Positions 7,995 through 15,067 of a DNA stretch of 40,844 nt are shown one piece after another. Below the pieces are notes generated by a model. The model was not told the DNA's origin. It saw nothing but the letters and a program-made list of their open reading frames with translations, and did no database searches. Source of the DNA: Nitrospiria bacterium (GTDB lineage Bacteria; Nitrospirota; UBA9217); NCBI GenBank assembly GCA_919901555.1, contig CAKKPG010000058.1:1-40844 (forward strand), given 5' to 3'. Made by a program: the position numbers and the translations under genes. Position 1 is the stretch's first letter; each line of letters starts with the position of its first letter.

Positions 7995-8513
7995 TTACGG
8001 TTTCACCTGCTCAACAAATCTCCCCTGATATTTGGCATGACCGTCGCACTTTTCAAATATGAACTGGCAAATCCTGGTGCCCGGATATAAAGCCAATGGT
8101 CCATGTCCTAAATTGACGATTTCCAAAACCTGATGGTTTGAAATGCCCGGATGCATGAAACCGGCGGTAACATGAACAGCGAGCCCAAAACGCGCAAACC
8201 GGCTTCTCCCTTCAAGCCGACCGGATATATTATCGGCAAGGGTAATTTTTTCTCTCGTGATCCCCAAAATCATCTCACCTGGTTTTATGACTACGTAACC
8301 GCCGTCTTTAACGTGAACAGCTCTGGTTATATCTTGAAAATGAGAATGATTTTTTACGTGATAGATCTTTGATTGCTTTTTAAAAATCCTGAAATCATTA
8401 CCGAGGGTAAGATCAATTGAACCAGGTCCGATCTGCGATTTCTCGAGCGGTTCGATGTTGATCAATTTATTTTTTAAAGCTTTCTCTATTTCTTTCCCGA
8501 TTAACACGCTCAT
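7995..8513 (-). CDS. dcd: dCTP deaminase
   Basis: This 172-residue protein belongs to the dCTP deaminase/dUTPase trimer family. It shows GPGSIDLTLG at residues 28-37, the nucleotide-binding GRLEGRSRFARFGLAVH segment near 99-115, then AGFMHPG and HQVLEIVN with the expected catalytic glutamate, and a C-terminal QFIFEKCDGHAKYQGRF tail. The reaction is dCTP to dUTP plus ammonia in thymidylate synthesis; a bifunctional version that goes on to dUMP cannot be excluded. The gene is AT-richer than its neighbours. It is co-directional with the endonuclease Q gene (134-base gap), an enzyme that attacks uracil in DNA. GGAGGGG lies 10 bases before the ATG. Confidence 0.88.
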   Translation of the reverse strand: MSVLIGKEIEKALKNKLINIEPLEKSQIGPGSIDLTLGNDFRIFKKQSKIYHVKNHSHFQDITRAVHVKDGGYVVIKPGEMILGITREKITLADNISGRLEGRSRFARFGLAVHVTAGFMHPGISNHQVLEIVNLGHGPLALYPGTRICQFIFEKCDGHAKYQGRFVEQVKP

Positions 8514-9238
8514 AGTACGTTGGCCCCTCCATTAACTCTTTATTTGATCCGCCGTTGTTCTATCCATCCTTCGCAGTGATCCGCACGAGAGTCCTTCTCA
8601 ACGACGAGGCGTGAACAGCGCATCCCGGATACATACTAACCGGTCGAGCAGCGGCGCCTTTCTTCCGTTTACAAACATCATCGCCTCACGAGCCTCCGGT
8701 TGATGTCCTCTCTGCCCCCATACTGCGTATTAGACATAGTATAGCGCGGTAGTCCGCGTTATGGGGAATTCCGTTTTTTCTTGAAAATTGTGCGGTCGAT
8801 GGCCCCGATGAAAAGGGCATGCAGTGCTTCTCTCTATTTCACCTACAATGACAACGGGATAGGGTGATAGAGAGACGGTGATGCACTCTCGACTACGCAT
8901 TTCGGCTTGCACTCTGTCCGCACTGTGCCGGGAAGAGAGGGAAAAAGGATGCCTGAGCAGGTCGTTGCGGCCTCCCTGGACGGTGTCATGGGCATCCTGT
9001 CGCCCGACCTGGCGCTTCTTTATCAACGCCGCGACAACAAGACTGCCGACCTGTTTTTTTGTGCAGTGCATGTCGGCCCCCTTCCTTGACACCTCCATGC
9101 TGCTATGATAGCCTTTGTTCAGCATTTTGATATGTAGGGTCATACGGTCATCGGCAGTTGAGGCCAACTCTCCAAGAATATTCGGGATTCCCACCGGGAG
9201 GGCCGGATTACGACGCGGGAGCAAGGCGGGCAAAAAAC
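8514..9238. other. gene-free stretch
   Basis: I see no convincing gene here. A minus-strand open frame across 8730-9233 has an arbitrary composition and no family resemblance. CGCGG-TAGT-CCGCG near 8745-8760 is a small hairpin. The right part must hold the promoter of the PhnD-like/sensor kinase pair, but no clear -35/-10 pair stands out. Confidence 0.5.
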
Positions 9239-10189
9239 ATGTCTGAACGATTTTATCTCCATGCGCACTTGAATATCCGCGAAACGGGAGCCGGAGAGAA
9301 GAAGCGGCTGCTCAACGTTGTCGTCCGGCGCTTGATCCCGCGCCTGGCGCTTCTTCTGCTCCTGGTCGCCCTGTCCGACTCCGGCCAGGCGCAGACACGG
9401 CAGCAGTCCACTGAAACCCGCGAGGCAGCCTATTCCTTCGGCGTCTTTCCCTTCCTTCCCGCAGCTCGGCTGGAGGCGGTGTTCGCGCCGATCGGAGGAG
9501 AACTGGGCCGCGCGCTCGGCAGAGAGATCCATTACCGCAGCGCCGCGACCTACGAGCAGTTCGTGCAGCGGCTCGCGAAGCAGGAGTTCGACATCGCCCA
9601 TATCCAGCCTTTCGACTACGTCCGGATCGCCGCGCCGAACGGATACCGGCCGGTGGCCCGACGCAATGACGTCCTCGCCGCAATCGCCGTGGTGCGCGAC
9701 GGCAGCCCGCTCCGGAGCTTGGACGGCCTGCGCGGGACGATCATTGCCATGCCCACGGAGGTCTCTGCAACGACCTCCCTCGCCAAGGTGATGCTCAAGC
9801 AGGCGGGCGTCGAACCCGGAAAGGACGTGAAGATCAAGTATTTCGAGGACCACCACTCCTGCATCCATCAGATGATGATCGGCTCTGCCGCCGCGTGCTT
9901 TACCGGCATCCAGTCCGCGCGGCTGTACGAGGCAAAGACCGGGGCCAAGCTCCGCACCATCGCCCGATCGCCGTCCATTCCCCAGACCCTCTTCGTCGTC
10001 CACTCCCGCGTCCCCTGGAAGGACCGGGAGACCATCCGACGGACCCTGCTCACGAGCACCCTCCAGGGGCTCGCGCCGGAGCTGCGGGAGTTCATCTCCC
10101 GGGACGCGCAGCAGCCCTTCATCCCCGCCGAGGACTCTGATTACGACATCGTCCGGCAGTACTGGAGCCTGCTCGAGGGGCGCCAATGA
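9239..10189 (+). CDS. PhnD-like periplasmic phosphate/phosphonate-type binding protein
   Basis: I place the start at the ATG at 9239 (AAGGCGGG upstream), giving 316 residues; a TTG at 9158 would add an unlikely 27-residue leader. Residues 30-52 form a signal-peptide core ending GQAQ. The mature part is a type 2 periplasmic binding protein of the PhnD family: YSFGVFPFLP, then FDIAHIQPFDYVRIA near residue 120, VVRDGSPLRSLDGLRGTI, and a DHHSCIHQMMIGSAAACFTG segment. PhnD relatives bind phosphonates, phosphite or other small anions. No ABC permease or ATPase is nearby. Instead the stop overlaps the start of a membrane sensor kinase (ATGA), so it is probably the ligand-sensing subunit of that kinase. 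The ligand is unknown. Confidence 0.85.
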   Translation: MSERFYLHAHLNIRETGAGEKKRLLNVVVRRLIPRLALLLLLVALSDSGQAQTRQQSTETREAAYSFGVFPFLPAARLEAVFAPIGGELGRALGREIHYRSAATYEQFVQRLAKQEFDIAHIQPFDYVRIAAPNGYRPVARRNDVLAAIAVVRDGSPLRSLDGLRGTIIAMPTEVSATTSLAKVMLKQAGVEPGKDVKIKYFEDHHSCIHQMMIGSAAACFTGIQSARLYEAKTGAKLRTIARSPSIPQTLFVVHSRVPWKDRETIRRTLLTSTLQGLAPELREFISRDAQQPFIPAEDSDYDIVRQYWSLLEGRQ

Positions 10190-12750
10190 ACCGGTTCTCC
10201 CTGAAATACCGCATCGCCCTGACCGTGTTCGCGCTCACAGGCGTCATGCTCGCCGTGCTCATGTGGCAGGTCCAGCGGATGCAGGATGACGCCATGGCCG
10301 CGGCGCAGGCGTCTGATGAAGCCGTGATCATGGATGTACTCGGCGAACTCAGCCGCTTCTCGCTCATCAAATCGGAATACAGCGACCTTGAGCATTACTT
10401 CAGCATGGTCCGCAGGAACCCCCAGGTCGTGAAGATCATCGTGGCCGATTCCGCAGACCGCATTGTCATGAGCACGGACGCAGGCCTGCTCGGCCTGCCC
10501 CTCCCCCTGCTTCGGGATACCGAAGCCAGCCGTTGGCGGACCAGGAAACTGATCAACGCCGCCGGCCCCCAGGGTCTGCTCGCTGTGGAATTCTCGAATG
10601 CCGAGACGCTTGCGGCCCGGAAGCGGACGCGGACCTGGGCCGCTGTTGTTGCCCTGGCGAGCATGACGCTCATCGCCCTCGTGAGCGTAATCATGGGCGC
10701 CGCGCTCACCCGCAGGCTCGCTGCCCTCGCCCAGGCTTCGAAGCGGATCGGCGATGGGGATTTCGGGACCCGGATAGACCTGCCGGGCTCGGACGAGGTG
10801 TCGGAGCTCGGACGGACCGTTAACACCATGGCCCGGAAGATCGAGGCCGCTCTGGGCGACCTGAAGGTGAGCGAGCACCGCTTTACGAGCGCCTTCGAGC
10901 ATGCGTCCATCGGCATGGCCCTCGTAGGCCTCGACGAGCGGTTCATCCAGGTCAATCAGTCCCTCTGCGATATCCTGGGGTATCCGAGGGAAAAGCTGCT
11001 CACGATGACGGTGACTGACGTGACGCATCCCGACGACCGGGCCGCCGAGGAAGAGCATAAAAAGGAGGCGCGGGAGGGAGGGAATCCCGACTTCCAGATG
11101 GTGAAACGGTACCTTCATGCCGACGGCCGCGTGGTCTGGGGACAGTTGAGCGTATCAGCGGTGACGGACAGCCAGGGCAAGCCGCAGTACTTCATCGGCC
11201 AGTTGGAGGACATCACCGCCCGCAAGCGCGCGGAAGAGGCCCTTCGGCATTCCGAGGAACAGTACCGTCTGGTCGTGGAAAACGCCAGCGACGCAATTTT
11301 CATCGCCCAGGACGGCCAGTTCAAGTTCGCGAATGCCGCACTGGTAAATGTCCTCGGATACACGCGAGACGAGATCATCGGCCGGCCCTTCGCGAATTTC
11401 ATCCACCCCGACGACCGGCAGATGGTCCTGGACCGGCACAAGAAACGCCTTCAGGGACAAGACCCGCCCCGGATGTATGAGTTCCGCGTCGTGACCCGGT
11501 CCGGGACAACCCGGTGGGCGGAGCTGAACGTCGTCATGGTCGAGTGGGAGGGACGGCCCGCGACGCTGAACTTCCTGCGGGATATTACGCAGCAGAAGAA
11601 GCTCGAGCAGCAGCTCCTGCAGGCGCAGAAAATGGAGGCCGTGGGCCAGCTTGCCGGCGGCATCGCACACGATTTCAACAACATCCTGACCGCCATTATC
11701 GGATATGGAAATGTTGCGCTCATGAAAATTCCCAAGGACGATCCGGTGCGCTCCTCTATCGATCAGATACTCGCCTCGGCCGACCGGGCCGCCGGTCTCA
11801 CCCGGAGTCTGCTGGCCTTCAGCAGGAAGCAGTTCCTCAGTCCTCAACCGGTAACGGTGAACTCGATCATCGACCGTGTCCGGAACCTCCTCCACCGCGT
11901 CATCGGGGAGGACATTGAGTTCCGCACCGTGCTGACGGCGCAGGACACGACGGTCCTCGCGGACAGCGGTCAGATAGAGCCGTTGCTGATCAACCTTGCC
12001 ACCAATGCCCGGGACGCCATGCCGAAGGGCGGACAGCTCACCATCGAGACGGGCCTGGCGCAGATCGACGACGAGTACATCCGCCACCACGGTTACGGAA
12101 AGACGGGGGCCTACGTCCTCATCTCCATCTCCGACACCGGGGAAGGAATGGACGAGCCCACGCGGCAGCGGGTGTTCGAGCCCTTTTTCACCACCAAGGA
12201 AGTGGGCAAGGGCACCGGCCTGGGGCTCGCCATGGTCTACGGCAGCGTAAAACAGCATAACGGCTATATCAACGTGTACAGCGAGCCCGGCAAAGGCACC
12301 ACGTTCAAGATCTACCTGCCGGTCCTGCATGCCGCGGCGCGACCCCTCGCCCTATCCAAGTCCGATGGCATGCCGAAGGGGGGCAACGAGACAATCCTGT
12401 TGGCCGAAGACGATCAGGCGGTCAGGAACCTGACCAGGAGCGTGCTGGAGGACGTCGGCTACACCGTCATCGAGGCGGCGGACGGCCGTGAAGCCGTGGA
12501 GAGGCTGGAACAGCAGCGGGACAGGATCGATCTTCTGATCGCCGACGTCGTCATGCCGAAGAAGAACGGTGAGGAAGTGCTCGAGGAAGCGAGGCGGCTG
12601 AAGCCCGGCATCAAGGTTTTATTTACCAGCGGCTACCCGGCGAACATCATCCAGGGGAAAGGCATTATCGAACAAGGGCTGCCGTTCATCTCAAAGCCCG
12701 CCTCACTCCACGACCTGCTCCGTAAAATCAGAGAGGTGCTCGATCAATAG
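10186..12750 (+). CDS. hybrid sensor histidine kinase (HAMP-PAS-PAS-HisKA-HATPase-REC)
   Basis: This 854-residue inner-membrane kinase has TM1 at about 10-27, a periplasmic loop of about 120 residues, TM2 at about 150-170 and a HAMP linker to about 225. Two PAS domains follow (about 230-350 and 355-475), each ending with the PAC signature G(Q)LEDIT or FLRDIT. The HisKA phospho-acceptor is His495 in GGIAHDFNN. The ATPase has NLATNARDAM, DTGEGM and GTGLGLAMVYG boxes. A C-terminal receiver has its phospho-acceptor Asp787 in LLIADVVMP and the conserved Lys in ISKPAS. It overlaps the PhnD-like gene by 4 bases, so both are made together. No separate response regulator is adjacent, so output presumably passes through a distant phosphotransfer protein. 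Confidence 0.92.
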   Translation: MNRFSLKYRIALTVFALTGVMLAVLMWQVQRMQDDAMAAAQASDEAVIMDVLGELSRFSLIKSEYSDLEHYFSMVRRNPQVVKIIVADSADRIVMSTDAGLLGLPLPLLRDTEASRWRTRKLINAAGPQGLLAVEFSNAETLAARKRTRTWAAVVALASMTLIALVSVIMGAALTRRLAALAQASKRIGDGDFGTRIDLPGSDEVSELGRTVNTMARKIEAALGDLKVSEHRFTSAFEHASIGMALVGLDERFIQVNQSLCDILGYPREKLLTMTVTDVTHPDDRAAEEEHKKEAREGGNPDFQMVKRYLHADGRVVWGQLSVSAVTDSQGKPQYFIGQLEDITARKRAEEALRHSEEQYRLVVENASDAIFIAQDGQFKFANAALVNVLGYTRDEIIGRPFANFIHPDDRQMVLDRHKKRLQGQDPPRMYEFRVVTRSGTTRWAELNVVMVEWEGRPATLNFLRDITQQKKLEQQLLQAQKMEAVGQLAGGIAHDFNNILTAIIGYGNVALMKIPKDDPVRSSIDQILASADRAAGLTRSLLAFSRKQFLSPQPVTVNSIIDRVRNLLHRVIGEDIEFRTVLTAQDTTVLADSGQIEPLLINLATNARDAMPKGGQLTIETGLAQIDDEYIRHHGYGKTGAYVLISISDTGEGMDEPTRQRVFEPFFTTKEVGKGTGLGLAMVYGSVKQHNGYINVYSEPGKGTTFKIYLPVLHAAARPLALSKSDGMPKGGNETILLAEDDQAVRNLTRSVLEDVGYTVIEAADGREAVERLEQQRDRIDLLIADVVMPKKNGEEVLEEARRLKPGIKVLFTSGYPANIIQGKGIIEQGLPFISKPASLHDLLRKIREVLDQ

Positions 12751-12932
12751 CGGCGGCTCCGCGCGGGGCCGGCCGACCGCAGCCCTGACCAGTGCAAGCA
12801 TCTTTCCCGGCGGGCAGGCACTCGTTGAGCGCGCGCATTAACCGTGCCGTTCTCCCGGATAGGGAAATGCTTCATGCCGCCGTGCGCTTCGATGACCTCG
12901 TGCAAGACCTGCATCGCCTTTGCAGCGATCAT
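12744..12932 (-). pseudogene. possible 5' remnant of an exported 'EAHGG'-type protein gene
   Basis: A GGAAGGAG site precedes an ATG at 12932. The first 30 codons read MIAAKAMQVLHEVIEAHGG and continue to a VNA. This resembles the VLxKVIEAHGGLxxW opening of some LolA-like exported proteins, without the signal peptide. The rest is arginine-rich nonsense and overlaps the end of the sensor kinase gene by a few bases. A truncated gene or a chance similarity are both possible. Confidence 0.25.
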
Positions 12933-13013
12933 GGGAAGCATCTCCTTCCGGCAGGAATCTCAGCCAGGCCGCCGAATAATCCGCCGCGTGCCGCATCGGC
13001 CAGCCAACGTATG

Positions 13014-13427
13014 TCAACGGGCCGCTGACGCGGCATCCGTCTTGCTGTCGCCTTGCCGCTCCACCCACCAGCCTGTCAGGGGAAAGAGCAGCCACGGGAG
13101 GACATAGTATGCGGTCAGATACCAGTATTCCCGGACAAAGCCGATCCCGTGGCCGAGATAATATCCGCAGTAGGCCAGGTCATACACGAAGAGGGGGACC
13201 GTGATATAGAACGACAGCCACAGGGACACGGCCAGTCCCCTGCCCGCCCCGGCCTTCCTGACGCGGGAATACACGACGAACCATATCGGAGGGAGGACCG
13301 CCGCGTCGAATACGATCATGAACATGGTGGAGTACTGGCGGTAGTAATCCGGAAGCCCGGCGACCCAGAACAGGAGCCAGGCCGCCGATACGACTGCAAG
13401 CATCTGCGCGTGCCTTCGCAGAGGCAT
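13014..13427 (-). CDS. small multi-pass membrane protein, unknown
   Basis: This 137-residue protein has four predicted membrane segments (about 8-25, 32-53, 64-85 and 98-120). Aromatic-rich patches include AGLPDYYRQY and YDLAYCGYYLGHG. The start at 13427 has a good AAGGAGG site. I do not recognise a family. It stands alone between the sensor kinase and sodC, with a gap of about 280 bases to the sodC start. Confidence 0.7.
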   Translation of the reverse strand: MPLRRHAQMLAVVSAAWLLFWVAGLPDYYRQYSTMFMIVFDAAVLPPIWFVVYSRVRKAGAGRGLAVSLWLSFYITVPLFVYDLAYCGYYLGHGIGFVREYWYLTAYYVLPWLLFPLTGWWVERQGDSKTDAASAAR

Positions 13428-13709
13428 GAAGACCTCCTTGCTGACCCTTCCCGGGGATGTATCAGTGAATCATTGTGATATGCGTCCTCAATCATACTGA
13501 AGAATCCGTGAGCAGTCAAGCGAATCACGAGAGAGCGCTATCGTAGACGAGGCGCCCGCTTTCAGACTTTGGTACGAGAGAGCGAGCGAAAGGCGGAGTC
13601 ATCAATCTGCGTTGCCCGAAAACAGCATGAATCCAATCCTATTTTTAGACGCGTGCATCCGGGTGTGTTATACTCAAAATACAATCCACTCACAAGGGAG
13701 GAATATGAT

Positions 13710-14237
13710 ATGAAAAGTCTGGTTGCGGTATCGATATTCGTCATCGGCATCCTTGTTGCGCTCCCGCTGTTCGCAGCTGAAACCGTGGTCACCATGAACG
13801 TGGTGGGTGAACAAGGGATCGGCAAGAGCATCGGCGCCATCACGATATCCGAAGGGCCGAAAGGGCTGGTTTTCACGCCCCAGCTCACCGACCTGACGCC
13901 GGGGCTCCACGGGTTCCATGTGCACCAGAGTCCCGACTGCTCGGCGGGCATGAAGGAAGGCAAGCAGGTCCCCGGCCTGGCCGCGGGCGGGCACTATGAT
14001 CCGGCCATGGCCGGCAAGCACGAGGGGCACGAGGGCAAGGGACATCTCGGCGACCTCCCGGCGCTCACCGTCGGGGCCGACGGCAAGACAACGACGGCCG
14101 TCACGGCTCCGCGGCTCAAAATGGCGGACGTCATGGGCCGCTCGCTCATGATCCATGCAGGCGGCGACAACTACTCCGACCAACCGGCGCCCTTGGGCGG
14201 CGGAGGCGCCAGGGTGGCCTGCGGGGTGATCAAGTAA
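13710..14237 (+). CDS. sodC: exported Cu/Zn superoxide dismutase
   Basis: This 175-residue periplasmic enzyme disproportionates superoxide. The start is the ATG at 13710 after AGGGAGGAATATGAT; an open frame upstream to 13569 is non-coding. Residues 1-21 are a signal peptide ending LFAA. Metal ligands of the family are visible: GFHVHQ, GGHYDP, then [10 protein letters not shown] and the Asp of [10 protein letters not shown]. The disulfide cysteines lie in SPDCSAG and VACGVIK. A likely promoter has -10 TATACT at 13669-13674 with a weak TTAGAC -35 18 bases upstream. The enzyme would protect an anaerobe's periplasm during oxygen exposure. It is a single gene with a hairpin 53 bases downstream. 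Confidence 0.93.
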   Translation: MKSLVAVSIFVIGILVALPLFAAETVVTMNVVGEQGIGKSIGAITISEGPKGLVFTPQLTDLTPGLHGFHVHQSPDCSAGMKEGKQVPGLAAGGHYDPAMAGKHEGHEGKGHLGDLPALTVGADGKTTTAVTAPRLKMADVMGRSLMIHAGGDNYSDQPAPLGGGGARVACGVIK

Positions 14238-14290
14238 CGACGTCCGCGAATCCGTTGGCGCCGGGAGATGTGTACCCGCTCCGTAAAATC

Positions 14291-14314
14291 TGCCCCCGCC
14301 CGAAGTCGGGGGCA
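14291..14314. terminator. hairpin downstream of sodC
   Basis: TGCCCCCG (14291-14298) and CGGGGGCA (14307-14314) form a perfect 8-bp stem with an 8-base loop. TTTATTT follows on the plus side and ATTTT on the minus side, so it may act in both directions between sodC and the remnant gene. Confidence 0.5.
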
Positions 14315-14319
14315 ATCGT

Positions 14320-14496
14320 TTATTTGAGCGGTTTCGAAAATACGCAGTCGGAATCGTTCACCGCAGTATGGCAGGGAAAGAAGTGCTTCTTTACGTCCTT
14401 CTCAACCTTCTTCCCATCCGGAGCAAAGGCCGCAAAGACACGCCCGCCCGTGTCCTTTGCCTTGGCGTCCCTTGCATGTAGGTGAAGAACTGCTTT
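14320..14496 (-). pseudogene. C-terminal fragment of a cytochrome P460 family gene
   Basis: In the minus frame ending at the TAA at 14320-14322, about 58 codons read as the C-terminus of a cytochrome P460-type protein: DTGGRVFAAFAPDGK, then HFFPCHTA, then DSDCVFSKPLK. P460 proteins carry a CxxCH haem motif here followed by a D(Y/F)VF box. In this copy the first cysteine codon reads TTC (Phe), giving FFPCH, so covalent haem attachment by the usual two thioethers would fail. The N-terminal two thirds and the signal peptide are absent. Only 10 bases separate it from the equally broken gene upstream. This is most likely a decaying remnant. Confidence 0.6.
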
Positions 14497-14506
14497 TTCC
14501 CAACCC

Positions 14507-15033
14507 CTATCCCTTGGCCTTGTTCAACTTCGCGACAACGAGCCCCGCCAGGGTCCAGCCGATCACGCTGTCCAGAATTGTGACCGCGACAGAGGACATC
14601 GGAAAGCCGAACCAGTTCCAGTAGGGCGCATGGCTCACAAAGCCGATGATCAGACCGACGAGCGAAAGGAACGCGACCCTGCCTCCGTAGGTCAAGCCCG
14701 TTGTCTTGTTCAACAGCGCCAGCGCCAGAAAGGCCGAGACGATCTGGATCAGCAGGCCGGTCGCCATCTGTTTTCCCATGTTCATTTCCGTACCCTGGGG
14801 AAGCACGTTCGCGAAGGCGCCCACCCGGTCCGGGCCATGGTCTTTTTTTCTGAGAAGGGAAGATAATACACTCCGCTCTGCGGCGCATTCTCCTTCAAGA
14901 CCCTGGACACAGCGGCCTCATCAGCAAACTTGTTGGCCACCGTCATGTGCCAGGGAAGAAGCGCCCAGGAGATGAATCCCCAGACGAACAAAACAATTCC
15001 GGCAAGAATACTCGGCAAAATATGTTTTTTCAT
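14507..15033 (-). pseudogene. frameshifted small membrane protein gene
   Basis: Two overlapping minus frames together make one protein of about 170 residues. The 5' frame starts at the ATG at 15033 (GGAGGGAGCC upstream) with MKKHILPSILAGIVLFVWG and runs through WALLPWH, NKFADEAAV and SGVYYLPF to about 14825. The 3' frame continues from about 14815 with ANVLPQGTEMNMGKQMATGLLIQ, then SHAPYWNWFGFP, and ends with an IGWTLAGLVVAKL helix at 14507. The WALLPWH opening, SGVYYLP middle and NWNW-like box belong to a family of uncharacterised bacterial membrane proteins that I recognise only by pattern. A single indel near 14820 splits it. It could be a real mutation or an assembly error. Confidence 0.65.
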
Positions 15034-15067
15034 GGCTCCCTCCATTTATTTTTTCCATTCTCCGCCG

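Noticed and set aside
8730-9233. Minus-strand open frame of 167 codons
   Set aside because: No domain, no ribosome site and irregular composition; it overlaps the likely promoter region of the PhnD-like gene.
9140-11118. Two long minus-strand frames opposite the PhnD-like gene and kinase start
   Set aside because: No ribosome site, no family pattern, and fully antisense to recognised genes.
11155-12330. Minus-strand open frame (391 codons) opposite the first hybrid kinase
   Set aside because: Shadow of the kinase gene in GC-rich codons; the plus-strand frame has complete catalytic motifs.
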